Notes under the pieces: model-generated
What the model was told of the DNA's origin: nothing
The model's database searches: none
Seen by the model: only the letters and a program-made list of their open reading frames with translations
Virus record (IMG/VR): IMGVR_UViG_3300036939_000056
Location: 1 to 49,682 of that record
Length of the DNA stretch: 49,682 nucleotides
Direction: 5' to 3' (one strand)
From: a virus
Translations under genes and position numbers: made by a program
Part shown: positions 22,441-29,595 of the stretch, piece after piece
Numbering within the stretch: position 1 is the first letter of the stretch
How the letters are laid out: each line of letters opens with the position of its first letter

Positions 22441-22686
22441 TTACGCGGGCGGCGTGTAGTCGCATCCGCAGTTTCTGGTTGCCCCATTCATGGCTCGCCG
22501 GGCCTCGTCTCTTGCGGCGGTGAGGTTCTTCAGCCGGTACTCCTGGTTCGCGACGCTCGAGCGGAGCTCTCGGAGGTCAGCCAGCAGCTCCGCGAGGGCC
22601 CTTTCAGCCTTCTGCGCGAGCTGTGGGTGGCTCGCGTCGCGTAGGGTCGCGATGGCCTCTCGGAGAATCGTTTCGTGCTCAATCAT
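22441..22686 (-). CDS. Small coiled-coil protein
   Basis: This is an 81-residue protein (MIEHETILREAIATLRDASH, ERALAELLADLRELRSSVAN, EYRLKNLTAARDEARRAM) ending with a CGCD cluster. GGAGGGGG precedes the ATG at 22686. It is the last gene of the small-gene operon running left from 26037. No function is known. Confidence 0.62.
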   Translation of the reverse strand: MIEHETILREAIATLRDASHPQLAQKAERALAELLADLRELRSSVANQEYRLKNLTAARDEARRAMNGATRNCGCDYTPPA

Positions 22687-22889
22687 TCCCCCTCCAGTGC
22701 TTCGGCGGCGAGGTGCGCCAGGTGGGAGTAGCCCGCGGCGGCTGCGGGGGTGGTTGCCGCGGTGGCCATGAGGCCTCCGAGGTCTCGCAGATGCTCGAGC
22801 GTTGCGCGCAACCTGGACGCCTCGTCGCGGAGGGCCGCGTACTCCTCCGCCAGGGCCTCGAGCTCGGAGACGGCGAGGGCGGCGCTCAC
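22683..22889 (-). CDS. Small helical protein
   Basis: This 68-residue protein (MSAALAVSELEALAEEYAAL, RDEASRLRATLEHLRDLGG, HLAHLAAEALEGE) is helical with heptad-like hydrophobic spacing. It overlaps both neighbours by ATGA. It may pair with the coiled-coil protein downstream. No family is recognised. Confidence 0.6.
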   Translation of the reverse strand: MSAALAVSELEALAEEYAALRDEASRLRATLEHLRDLGGLMATAATTPAAAAGYSHLAHLAAEALEGE

Positions 22890-23098
22890 GGTGCTTCGTC
22901 CTTCCAGGCGTCGATGGCGGCGTCCACCCGGGCGGCCTCGCGCGCCTCGGAGAGTCCCAGGTCATCCCGCATGCAGTCGGAGCAGCCGTCTCCCCAGAAG
23001 AGCTCGGCCGTGCGGCTGTGGCATTCGCGGCAGGGGCCGTGGTGGCGCGCGCTCAGCCAGGGACGCTCGAGGTGAAGGGCCTCGGCCATGCTCCTCAT
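22886..23098 (-). CDS. Small zinc-binding protein
   Basis: This 70-residue protein starts at the ATG at 23098, overlapping the upstream stop. It contains PCRECHSRTAELFWGDGCSDCM, arranged as CxxC-H ... CxxC, the classical short zinc ribbon found in DksA/TraR-like and other phage proteins, then an acidic helix (SEAREAARVDAAIDAWKDEA). The role is unknown. A DksA/TraR-like function is possible because the motif lies in a helical context. Confidence 0.62.
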   Translation of the reverse strand: MRSMAEALHLERPWLSARHHGPCRECHSRTAELFWGDGCSDCMRDDLGLSEAREAARVDAAIDAWKDEAP

Positions 23099-23307
23099 GA
23101 CAGCGCCCTCAACAGGATTTCGACGCTCACCTCCAGCCGGGCGCACAGGATGCCTCGAGCCTCGTTCCGGGCAGGGAAGGTGCCGGCTTCCGGGAACACC
23201 CCGGTCCGCAACGAGTGCTCGTACATCTGGAGCGTCGTCTCGTCATGGGCGCGAATCGCGGCGAGCTTCTCCGCGCAGTCATTTTTGAAATACGAAATGT
23301 TGTCCAC
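23095..23307 (-). CDS. Small hypothetical protein
   Basis: This 70-residue helical protein (MDNISYFKNDCAEKLAAIRA, LQMYEHSLRTGVFPEAGTFP, ILCARLEVSVEILLRALS) is coupled to the zinc protein downstream. Its leader contains AT-rich sequence. No domain is recognised. Confidence 0.6.
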   Translation of the reverse strand: MDNISYFKNDCAEKLAAIRAHDETTLQMYEHSLRTGVFPEAGTFPARNEARGILCARLEVSVEILLRALS

Positions 23308-23343
23308 GTCGTCCTCCCCGGGGCGAATCTGCCCCGCAACGCC

Positions 23344-23568
23344 TCAAGCCCGCCGTGGTGGCGGGCGCGGTTGGTGCTGGCGTCGTCCCATGTACCGGGG
23401 GACGCTCGGGTTGACTGGGTGGCGGCCCGTCTTCGCCAGGTGCTGGGGCCTTCGTCCCCGGGAGCGGTTGGCCCGGTGGTTTCTGCACCAGCCGTGGGCG
23501 CCGGTGCACCTCTCGTGGCAGGGCACCTCACGGCAGGGGCCGTGGTACAGGTGGTAGCGGTCAGCCAT
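23344..23568 (-). CDS. Small basic Cys/His protein
   Basis: This 74-residue protein has its ATG at 23568 with GGAGGA 5 nt upstream. It reads MADRYHLYHGPCREVPCHER, CTGAHGWCRNHRANRSRGRR and is strongly basic to the end (RRQHQPRPPPRRA). The C/H-rich first half may bind zinc and the basic tail nucleic acid. It overlaps the upstream gene's end by 8 bp. Confidence 0.6.
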   Translation of the reverse strand: MADRYHLYHGPCREVPCHERCTGAHGWCRNHRANRSRGRRPQHLAKTGRHPVNPSVPRYMGRRQHQPRPPPRRA

Positions 23569-23779
23569 TGTCCTCCTCGGCACGGCATGTGGCGTTGGGC
23601 GGGCTGGTGAAGAAGTCGAAGACGCACACGCATTTCAAGCAGTAGCCGCCCGGCCCGCTCCTGTACGCTCCAGGCCCTGCTGCGTCAGAAGCCTTCGCGG
23701 ACGAGCCCATGCGCACGCGGAGCTCCCCGCACAGGGTGAAGATGCTGGCGTCTGATGTGTGTAGGTGGGTGGCCGTCAT
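23561..23779 (-). CDS. Small hypothetical protein with Cys motif
   Basis: This 72-residue protein (MTATHLHTSDASIFTLCGEL ... YCLKCVCVFDFFTSPPNATC) has a CxxCxC motif near the C-terminus. It resembles other short phage proteins with 'TH....C....C..C' spacing that carry a zinc knuckle. Its ATG overlaps the upstream stop (ATGA, 23776-23779). Confidence 0.6.
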   Translation of the reverse strand: MTATHLHTSDASIFTLCGELRVRMGSSAKASDAAGPGAYRSGPGGYCLKCVCVFDFFTSPPNATCRAEEDNG

Positions 23780-23994
23780 CGACGCGCCTCGGCGTCCAGG
23801 GCCGCTTCTTCGAGCTCGGCGCGACACTGCTCGGCATCCCTGTCGCGCTCCATCTTCTGGCAGGAGGGGCACAGCATACCCTCCTGGCGAGGGCGCAGGC
23901 GGTAGCGCTTGCCACCCGCGGCGTACGCGCATTCGAGGCATAGGGGGACAAGGCCTCCCGTGGCGTCGCGGACGCGGACTCTAACAAAGTGCAT
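23776..23994 (-). CDS. Small zinc-ribbon protein
   Basis: This is a 72-residue protein with VPLCLECAYAAGGKRYRLR and MLCPSCQKMERDRDAEQCR. The two CxxC pairs give a ribbon, followed by a charged helix (AELEEAALDAEARR). It begins a run of overlapping genes. Function unknown. Confidence 0.65.
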   Translation of the reverse strand: MHFVRVRVRDATGGLVPLCLECAYAAGGKRYRLRPRQEGMLCPSCQKMERDRDAEQCRAELEEAALDAEARR

Positions 23995-24048
23995 GACGTG
24001 GCTCCTTGAGCCGGGCCCATGCTGGCACCCGGCCGTGGTAGCTGCGGC

Positions 24049-24228
24049 CTACTTCGCGCCCCGCCAGTAGGAGGGGGCCTGCATCCGCTTGAGCTCCGCG
24101 TTGAGCTGGGCGCGGAGGGCGTCTCGCTTCTGGGCGGCCTCGTCGCGCACTTCCGCGGTGGCGCCGTCGCTCATCAGCAGGCTGAGGCTCTTGATTTGGG
24201 AGGCAAGCTGGGTGGTGGTGGTAGTCAT
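24049..24228 (-). CDS. Short helical protein
   Basis: This 59-residue protein reads MTTTTTQLASQIKSLSLLMS, then DEAAQKRDALRAQLNAELKR and ends MQAPSYWRGAK. It is mostly one charged helix. The frame has natural codon use, a purine-rich GGGGAAG before the ATG, and fills a gap between the zinc-ribbon and SLOG-like genes. Function unknown. Confidence 0.6.
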   Translation of the reverse strand: MTTTTTQLASQIKSLSLLMSDGATAEVRDEAAQKRDALRAQLNAELKRMQAPSYWRGAK

Positions 24229-24299
24229 TGTGTCTTCCCCTGCGGCAGCGCCGCGTTGATGAAAGGACTATGCACCTCGCCGCTGTTGGTGTCAAGCGC

Positions 24300-24815
24300 T
24301 CATGGTTTCACCAGCTCAACGGAGACGATGCCGCCGGCCTGGCTCACCCAGACGTGCCAGTACGCAATGCCTGCCGCGATGAGGAGCGATGCCGTCATGC
24401 TGCTGCCTATCGAGGCCTCCAAGTTGGTGTGAATGCAGTACGCCCTGTCGGGCCGGGCCTCCACCATCTCCCGGTTGCGCCTGCCAGCGGCCTCGGCCCA
24501 GGACTCGTTGCCCACGGGCTCGGGGGGAAACCAGCGCATGCGGCGGCGTCCCTCGGGCCATGCCTCCATGCAAGCGAGGACGGCGAGCTTGTCCGCTCCG
24601 ATGGCGCCCCGCTCCTTGCCCGGCGGCCCGTCGCCGTTGAGGAGCTGGAGCGGCCCGGGCAGCAGCTCCACGGGCCTCGTGACGCCGGAGGCGGTGAGCC
24701 ACTCCTCCAGCGGCGGAGGCGTGACGAGGGCTGCGTGGCTCGCCACGAGGCGCATCACCGGGAGGTGCTTCCAGGTGAGGGAGCGGGAGCCGAAGATGAG
24801 GATGCGTGCAGTCAT
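24300..24815 (-). CDS. SLOG-like (YspA/DprA-related) protein
   Basis: This 171-residue protein begins MTARILIFGSRSLTWKHLP, a Rossmann-type first strand and glycine loop, and later has RGAIGADKLAVLACMEAWPE, the second conserved motif of phage SLOG proteins (GAxGAD). Between and after lie RRMRWFPPEP and ARPDRAYCIHTNL. Phage and bacterial SLOG proteins bind nucleotides or derived ligands, but most are uncharacterised. The length fits the single-domain 'YspA cpYpsA-related' type. The final strand-helix part (SMTASLLIAAGIAYWHVWVS) completes the fold. Confidence 0.7.
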   Translation of the reverse strand: MTARILIFGSRSLTWKHLPVMRLVASHAALVTPPPLEEWLTASGVTRPVELLPGPLQLLNGDGPPGKERGAIGADKLAVLACMEAWPEGRRRMRWFPPEPVGNESWAEAAGRRNREMVEARPDRAYCIHTNLEASIGSSMTASLLIAAGIAYWHVWVSQAGGIVSVELVKP

Positions 24816-24884
24816 TGCGCCACCACTTTCAGGTTTTCGAGGACGGCCGCCGCAAGCCGCACGGCCTCAGCGCAGATGCTGATG

Positions 24885-25190
24885 CTAGGTGCGACGGATG
24901 GTGTGCCACGTCACTTCGTATCGAACGCCGTCCGCTTCGACGTCGGCACGCAGGTGCGGCCCGTACCGGCGGCGCAGCCGGTTGGCGAGCAGTTCCACGG
25001 TCAACCCGGGGGCGTTGGCCTCATCCAGCCAGTCCGGTGGGTCTTCGGGGTGGTCCATGCGGCAGACTGACACGCGGAAGTGCTTCGGGACGTTGTTCAT
25101 GCGCCGCCCTACAGGTGAAGAGACTCGGGACATCGACGATGAAGAGGGGCCAGACGGCGGGGTAGTCGGTGGTACGGGGTTGCGCGTCAT
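24885..25190 (-). CDS. Small hypothetical protein
   Basis: This 101-residue protein has a Ser/Pro-rich N-terminus (MTRNPVPPTTPPSGPSSSSM) and a compact C-terminal part (NNVPKHFRVSVCRMDHPEDP, VELLANRLRRRYGPHLRADV, YEVTWHTIRRT). The ATG at 25190 overlaps the previous stop; an alternative start is the Met before NNVPK, which would remove the low-complexity leader. No family is recognised. Confidence 0.58.
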   Translation of the reverse strand: MTRNPVPPTTPPSGPSSSSMSRVSSPVGRRMNNVPKHFRVSVCRMDHPEDPPDWLDEANAPGLTVELLANRLRRRYGPHLRADVEADGVRYEVTWHTIRRT

Positions 25191-25528
25191 GGCGTCCTCT
25201 TCGGGAGGCACACCACCACCTCGACGCCACCGGCACGCAGGGCGTCCTCGTTGTCACGGCCCGGGCTCCAGTCGTTGGCGTAGGTGACGGTGAATCCCGC
25301 CTCGGCGGCGGCCAGGGCGAAGCGCACGCCCACGTCCGTCGCCCGGTAGCGCGCGGTGGCGATGGCTGACGAGATGTCCGGGCCGCTTCCCTTGGGGCTG
25401 CCACTGCCGCGCCTGGGGCGGGCCTGCCGGGGCATGGCTGGGACGGGGCTCCCGCCGTGTATGTCCTCGGTGCCGTAGCGGCGGGAGTTGGTCTCGCGGT
25501 TGGTGCGCTCGTACTTGAGGCGGGTCAT
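25187..25528 (-). CDS. Hypothetical protein
   Basis: This 113-residue protein starts at the ATG overlapping the upstream stop (25525-25528). Its N-terminus is basic and polar (MTRLKYERTNRETNSRRYGT, ARPRRGSGSPKGSGPDISSA) and its C-terminal half is an alpha/beta segment (VRFALAAAEAGFTVTYANDW, ALRAGGVEVVVCLPKRTP) resembling part of a Rossmann-like fold. Function unknown. Confidence 0.58.
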   Translation of the reverse strand: MTRLKYERTNRETNSRRYGTEDIHGGSPVPAMPRQARPRRGSGSPKGSGPDISSAIATARYRATDVGVRFALAAAEAGFTVTYANDWSPGRDNEDALRAGGVEVVVCLPKRTP

Positions 25529-26037
25529 GGGTTTGGCTCCATCAGCGCGAACATCTCGCGCCAGTTCGCGACGCGGCGGCCGGTGGCGGGATGCATCCAA
25601 AAGCCCTCCTTCTTCACCCAGCCTGCTGCGCGAGCGTCGCGGAAGCGCCGGACGCGCTCTCGGGTGTCGTACCGCTTGCGGAGCGTGGGGAGGTAGCGGT
25701 TCTGGATGTCCGTCACCACGAGCCCTCCCTCAACCCTCTGAAGCACGCCGCCCTCAACAAGCGCGGCGAGCACGTCCTGCGCCGTGCGCTCGGGGTAGCC
25801 GAGGTGCTCCACGAGTAGCGGAGCCATTGTCGGGCTGATGAAGATGGCCCGGCGCAACTCGTCGGCAGGGGGGCGGTACGGGTCAATGCGGCTGAGCGCC
25901 CAGAGGTGGGTCTGCACCATCGCCCAGAGACCTTGGGCTTCCGCGCGGCGCCACCCACGTAGCGGGGGCAGCCCAGGCGCAAGCAGCGCCGCCCTCCCGC
26001 TGGTCCATTGGTGGGGCACCTGCAAATAGTCCATCAT
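25525..26037 (-). CDS. Winged-helix-like phage protein
   Basis: This 170-residue protein starts at MMDYLQVPHQWTSGRAALLA with GGAG upstream. The central region (SRIDPYRPPADELRRAIFIS, VEHLGYPERTAQDVLAALVE, GVLQRVEGGLVVTDIQNRYL) looks like a winged helix, followed by a basic helix and WVKKEGFWMHPATGRRVANW. It could be a DNA-binding regulator or replication-type protein. A second upstream Met (at about 26085) is less likely because it has no ribosome-binding site. It is the first gene of the leftward accessory operon. Confidence 0.62.
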   Translation of the reverse strand: MMDYLQVPHQWTSGRAALLAPGLPPLRGWRRAEAQGLWAMVQTHLWALSRIDPYRPPADELRRAIFISPTMAPLLVEHLGYPERTAQDVLAALVEGGVLQRVEGGLVVTDIQNRYLPTLRKRYDTRERVRRFRDARAAGWVKKEGFWMHPATGRRVANWREMFALMEPNP

Positions 26038-26296
26038 CAGCACGCTCCATGTACGAGGTACGATACATAGTACGCGAGCCCTCATGCACCGCAAGGCGCC
26101 GCCCCTGGTCCCGGATGACACGACCCCAAAAGTACACGCCAAGCAGTACCAATGAGGTCTTACATTTAAGCGCCACACACTTTGGCGCCTTTTCGTAACC
26201 GAATTTCCTCACCGCTCCACTCCGAGGTGTGGTTGGTAACGGTTTCCGTCTCAATTACACCCGTTGGGTGGGAAAGGCTCCCGTCGTGACGTGCGT
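26038..26296. promoter_or_regulatory. Non-coding, AT-richer leader and hairpin region
   Basis: No convincing gene is seen. Three gtac tetramers occur at 26051, 26058 and 26070, close to where the leftward promoter for the 26037 gene should lie. At 26170-26188 gcgcca/tggcgc arms with a 7-nt loop are followed by ctttt, an intrinsic-terminator-like structure on the plus strand with no obvious gene to end. The stretch 26130-26260 has clearly lower GC than the rest of the window. Confidence 0.4.
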
Positions 26297-26678
26297 GCGC
26301 GGCGCTCGCACCGCCTGCGGTTATCGCCGGTGGTTGCACTCACGCTGCCGCGCCACTCCGGCGAGACGCCGGGGCACCGCAGCTCGCCACCGACATCTCG
26401 GGCGCTCTGGAGGCCACGGGCAACCGGGGAGAGGTTCCGGGTGCGGTTGCCCTCCGGGAGACACCCTTGCCGGCCGTGGCGTGCTTTCCTCGCGGCTTGC
26501 GCCGCTTGGTCGTGTTCTCCGTGCGCTGCGCGCCCGTCGCCTCGCCGGTTGCTCTCGAGGCTGGCAGCGCGCCGCGAGAGGCCACCGACTTGCTGCGCTA
26601 CCCCGCTGCCTCGCCGAAGTGGCGCGGCAGCGTGAGTGCAACCACCGGCGACAACCACAGGCGGTGCGAGCGCCGCGC
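26297..26678. repeat. 382-bp imperfect palindrome with 66-bp near-perfect inverted arms
   Basis: Bases 26297-26362 and the reverse complement of 26613-26678 agree at all but about three positions. Similarity continues inward with more mismatches (gcgag, cgggg, gcagc, then ctctcg, gcaaccgg), so the whole element is two inverted copies of a ~190-bp sequence. Each arm can be read as the same short peptide (KWRGSVSATTGDN / EWRGSVSATTGDN), a by-product of the symmetry. No flanking target duplication is obvious. It looks like a MITE or REP-like mobile element or a structured locus. Confidence 0.75.
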
Positions 26679-26847
26679 TCAGGCGGCCCACGTCGGTCGG
26701 CTTCGTCGTGCAGGGCAGCCGAGACTCCACCCGCGTGCGCGCGGGCCGTTCGCGAGCAGCGGCTCTGCGGTGCCCGGTCTGTTTCTGGACGCGGCGCGTT
26801 TCACGTGTACGGTGCGTGGGCCGACTGACTTGGGTGAGGAGGACACC

Positions 26848-27147
26848 GTGGCCATTCACGAGTTGAAGACCGACGTCGATGCGTTCTGTGCGGTGAAGGA
26901 TGGATTCCAGCACGCGGAGTTCCGAAAGGACGACCGCGGCTTTCGTGTCGGGGACACGCTCGTCCTGAAGGCGCACGTCCGAGGGGAAGGGCAGTTCGCC
27001 GGCTATACCGGGGCCGAGCTTCGGGTGCGGGTGACGCATATCGTCCGGGACGCGTACGGCGTTCCGCCCGGCTTCTGCATGATGAGTTTCGCGCGCGAAG
27101 CCACTGGCGCCCATCAGTGCGAAGAAGAGTGCTGTCTGCCGAAGTAG
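26848..27147 (+). CDS. DUF3850 (ASCH/PUA-like) protein
   Basis: This 99-residue protein has a GTG start at 26848 preceded by GAGGAGG. It opens AIHELKTDVDAFCAVKDGFQ and then FRKDDRGFRVGDTLVLKAHV, the signature of DUF3850, a PUA/ASCH-like family common in phages and thought to bind RNA or modified bases. The C-terminus is Cys-rich (HQCEEECCLPK), unlike typical members. It is isolated, on the opposite strand to both neighbours, so it needs its own promoter in the palindrome-containing gap. Confidence 0.8.
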   Translation: MAIHELKTDVDAFCAVKDGFQHAEFRKDDRGFRVGDTLVLKAHVRGEGQFAGYTGAELRVRVTHIVRDAYGVPPGFCMMSFAREATGAHQCEEECCLPK

Positions 27148-27246
27148 CGTGCCCCGGGAAGGCCCCTGGCGGGCCCGTGGCGCGACGAAGCGGCCTTGGG
27201 CTGGCGCTCGTGCGGGCGAGGGGCTCTCAAGCGCTCCTGGGGCTGT

Positions 27247-27441
27247 CTACGGCGCACCGCGCGTCAGCATGTCGGCCAGCGGCGGGCGGGGGCGTTCGTG
27301 CTCGGCGACGAAGTCCTCCACCGCCTGTCTCACATATGCCGACACTGGCACACCTGTGCGGGCCGCCAGCGACTTCAGGCGGGCGAGAGTCTCCGGGCGC
27401 AGCGACACCACGGTCAGCTCGGTGGCGGGGGTCATGTGCAC
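27247..27441 (-). CDS. Ribbon-helix-helix DNA-binding protein
   Basis: This 64-residue protein (start GTG at 27441, or ATG at 27435) has TELTVVSLRPETLARLKSLA, then TGVPVSAYVRQAVEDFVAEH, the strand-helix-helix pattern of MetJ/Arc-type repressors. No good Shine-Dalgarno is visible for either start. It may repress its own operon or the nearby late promoter region, which is inference. Confidence 0.72.
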   Translation of the reverse strand: MHMTPATELTVVSLRPETLARLKSLAARTGVPVSAYVRQAVEDFVAEHERPRPPLADMLTRGAP

Positions 27442-27473
27442 ATGGTGGGCACTCGGGTGGCCCCTGGGCAGCC

Positions 27474-28028
27474 CTACTTCAGGCCCTCCAGTTCCAGCGC
27501 CAGCAGCCGGTAGAAAACCGACTCAAGCACCGCGGCGCCCCGTCCCAGTGCCGCCCCGGGCACCCTCCCGTCGGCCATGGAGTCCGCCACCGAGGGGCCC
27601 AGCCGGTGGCCCATGGGGTAGCGCTTCGCCGAGGGCCGCAGGAAGACACCCCTCCTCGGGGCCCGCCCCTTCGCCAGAAAGGCGCTCTCCACCACCGCCC
27701 GCTTCCCCCGCTGCACCTCCACCGAGACACCCTTGCGCACCTGGCGCACCGGGTACTCGCCCAGCGGCACCTCCCTGCCCGAGACGCCAAGCGTCCAAAC
27801 CAAATCAGACAACTCCCTGCCCCTGGGGAAGGTGAGAGGCATTGCCCTGTCAGCGAGGTAGCTCGCACGCAGCCTCACCCTGGTGCGTACTCCGCGCTTG
27901 CTCTCCGCACGCACCGCCCGAATGGCGTCACCTCCTGCCTTGCGCATGGCACGCACCACTGCGCCCAGTAGCTGCTTGTCATTGAGGTTGAAGCCACGCT
28001 GCTCGAGTCGAAAGGAAATGGATGTCAT
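27474..28028 (-). CDS. GpZ-like minor tail protein
   Basis: This 184-residue protein starts at MTSISFRLEQRGFNLNDKQL and contains AVVRAMRKAGGDAIRAVRAE, TRVRLRASYLADRAMPLTFP, then VFLRPSAKRYPMGHRLGPSV and ALGRGAAVLESVFYRLLALE. This pattern resembles the prophage minor tail protein Z family, whose lambda member acts in tail maturation or connection to the head. It is encoded on the strand opposite to the structural operon and outside it, so it must be expressed separately. No clear Shine-Dalgarno precedes the ATG. Confidence 0.68.
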   Translation of the reverse strand: MTSISFRLEQRGFNLNDKQLLGAVVRAMRKAGGDAIRAVRAESKRGVRTRVRLRASYLADRAMPLTFPRGRELSDLVWTLGVSGREVPLGEYPVRQVRKGVSVEVQRGKRAVVESAFLAKGRAPRRGVFLRPSAKRYPMGHRLGPSVADSMADGRVPGAALGRGAAVLESVFYRLLALELEGLK

Positions 28029-28056
28029 TGGTGGAAGAGTAGCCTGGAGCACACGC

Positions 28057-28085
28057 TTGTGCGGCTGTGTGTGCCCACTTGTAAT
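28057..28085 (+). promoter_or_regulatory. Sigma-70-like late promoter candidate
   Basis: TTGTGC (28057-28062) and TGTAAT (28080-28085) are separated by exactly 17 bases and point towards the terminase genes. A perfect 12-bp palindrome, cacacatgtgtg (28100-28111), overlaps the expected transcription start and a further inverted repeat aattccg / cggaatt lies at 28194-28214. Both are operator candidates. Spacing is good; activity is untested. Confidence 0.5.
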
Positions 28086-28281
28086 ACAGTGCTGGTGACC
28101 ACACATGTGTGATAGGGTGGGTGGGGTAGGTTCTTCGGTGTGGGTGTGGAGACTACGGGTGCGCACAGCGCGGGATTCAACTTGTGATGGTGGAATTCCG
28201 GTCCTAACGGAATTAGTCGACGCCGAGGTTGAGTGGCGTGGTCGTTTCGGTGTTACGGGGCGCCGTGTTACATTCGCCCGC

Positions 28282-28845
28282 ATGGCTGCTCTCTCACAGC
28301 GGGAGTTCGCGAAATTGCTGGGCGTGTCTCACGTCCAGGTCAACCGAGCGATCAAACGCGGGCGGGTGACGCGCGGCGTCACCGCAGACGGCAAGATTGA
28401 GGACCCGGAGGCAGCGCGAGCCGAGTACGAAGCCACGCTGGACCTGACCCGTGCCGCCCCTCACGTCCACATGCAGGCCGCGCAGCGCCAGGGAAGGGCG
28501 CCCCGTCCCGGCCCGACATCGTCGGCTGCCGACGCCGCACCCCCAGGCGGTGCCCCCCCGGTGGCGGTGCTCGGGGGCTCGTTCAACGAAAACAACGCGG
28601 CAAAGGTGTACTGGCAAGCGCGACAGGCACAACTGGATTTCGAGCGGGAGTCAGGCGAACTGATTCCGGCTCGGGAGGTTGAGGCCGAGTGGACGACCCT
28701 CCTGGTTGCCGTTCGAACGCGCCTGATGGGGATTCCCACGCGCCTAAAGCAGGCCGTTCCGGAGATGACGACTGGGGCGGTGGCCGAGGTCGAGGAGCTG
28801 ATCCGCGAGGCGCTGGAGGAGTTGGTCGCGACCGAGGGGAGATGA
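28282..28845 (+). CDS. Terminase small subunit
   Basis: This 187-residue protein begins MAALSQREFAKLLGVSHVQV, a helix-turn-helix like that of phage Nu1-type small subunits, followed by IKRGRVTRGVTADGKIEDPE. A Pro/Ala-rich linker leads to a helical part (NENNAAKVYWQARQAQLDFE, LIPAREVEAEWTTLLVAVRT) with the ARxAQLxxER-type motif of terminase small subunits. It recognises phage DNA and recruits the large subunit for packaging. No strong Shine-Dalgarno is seen before the ATG. The GIY-YIG gene follows immediately. Confidence 0.85.
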   Translation: MAALSQREFAKLLGVSHVQVNRAIKRGRVTRGVTADGKIEDPEAARAEYEATLDLTRAAPHVHMQAAQRQGRAPRPGPTSSAADAAPPGGAPPVAVLGGSFNENNAAKVYWQARQAQLDFERESGELIPAREVEAEWTTLLVAVRTRLMGIPTRLKQAVPEMTTGAVAEVEELIREALEELVATEGR

Positions 28846-29595
28846 ATGAGCCTGTTTCTCGTCTACGCACTTGTCGATCCGCGCACCCAGCAGGTTCGAT
28901 ACATCGGGAAGTCGTGCAGTGGGATGGAGCGCCCCAGGCAGCACGCCATGCCCTGTTTCCTGCGGGGAAAGACGCACAAGGAGAACTGGGTGCGTGCCGT
29001 CCTGGGTGCGGGACTGGAACCAGAGATTCGCGTTCTGGAAGCCGTTTCCGGACCAGAGGCACTGAGCGAGGCGGAGCGGGCGTGGATTACCCACGGGCGC
29101 GAGGCAGGATGGCCGCTCACGAACGCGACGAGCGGGGGCGACGGGCTCCCGGGGTTGGTTCGGACGGCGGAGCATCGACGGAAGGTTTCCGAGGCGCTGA
29201 AGGGTCGCCCCCTGCCTGATTCCACCCGAGCCGCCATGGCAGCGGCTTTCCGAGCGAGAGTGGCGCAGGATCCCGAGGGGGTTCGGGAGTTGTCTCGAAA
29301 GGCAGCGAGTGCCGCGTGGGCGAAGCCTGGGGCGAAAGCGCTCGCCTCCGCTCGTGCGCGTGCTGCGTGGGAAGACCCCGCCACGCGCGCGCGGATGATA
29401 GAGGCCCGTGCCGGGATCAAGCACACGGAGGAGCACAAAGGGAAGATCGGGGCCGCGTCGAAGAAGGCGTGGCAGGATCCGGAGTACCGAGAAAAAGTCC
29501 TGGCCTCTCGCCGAGGTCGGAAGCTCTCGCCGGAACACCGCGAGAAACTACGCATCGCCGCCGTCGCGAGAGAGGCCAGGAAGCGCAATGGCTGA
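28846..29595 (+). CDS. GIY-YIG homing endonuclease
   Basis: This 249-residue protein has the N-terminal GIY-YIG-type core (VYALVDPRTQQVRYIGKSCS, with E..W ... TNATSGGDG downstream) and a C-terminal set of NUMOD3-like repeats (HRRKVSEALKGRPLPDSTR, KHTEEHKGKIGAASKKAW, KLSPEHREKLRIAA) that bind DNA. It cuts sites lacking the insertion, which spreads its gene. It sits exactly between the terminase subunits, with its start 3 bp after one stop and its end overlapping the other start by 8 bp, so it is an intergenic insertion tolerated by the operon. Confidence 0.9.
   Translation: MSLFLVYALVDPRTQQVRYIGKSCSGMERPRQHAMPCFLRGKTHKENWVRAVLGAGLEPEIRVLEAVSGPEALSEAERAWITHGREAGWPLTNATSGGDGLPGLVRTAEHRRKVSEALKGRPLPDSTRAAMAAAFRARVAQDPEGVRELSRKAASAAWAKPGAKALASARARAAWEDPATRARMIEARAGIKHTEEHKGKIGAASKKAWQDPEYREKVLASRRGRKLSPEHREKLRIAAVAREARKRNG

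Noticed and set aside
24300-24815. Full DprA recombination mediator
   Set aside because: The protein is a single short SLOG-like domain without DprA's other domains, so the specific name is not justified.
24812-24884. Short leftward frame ending EAVRLAAAVLENLKVVAQ that overlaps the SLOG-like start
   Set aside because: The end is protein-like and coupled by ATGA, but no acceptable start codon is visible before it.
26340-26640. CRISPR array or origin in the repeat-rich region
   Set aside because: There is one inverted pair only, with no regularly spaced direct repeats.
26251-27114. Long frames on both strands through the palindrome region
   Set aside because: They reflect the palindrome's symmetry and high GC. 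The only supported gene in the stretch is the DUF3850 gene at 26848-27147.
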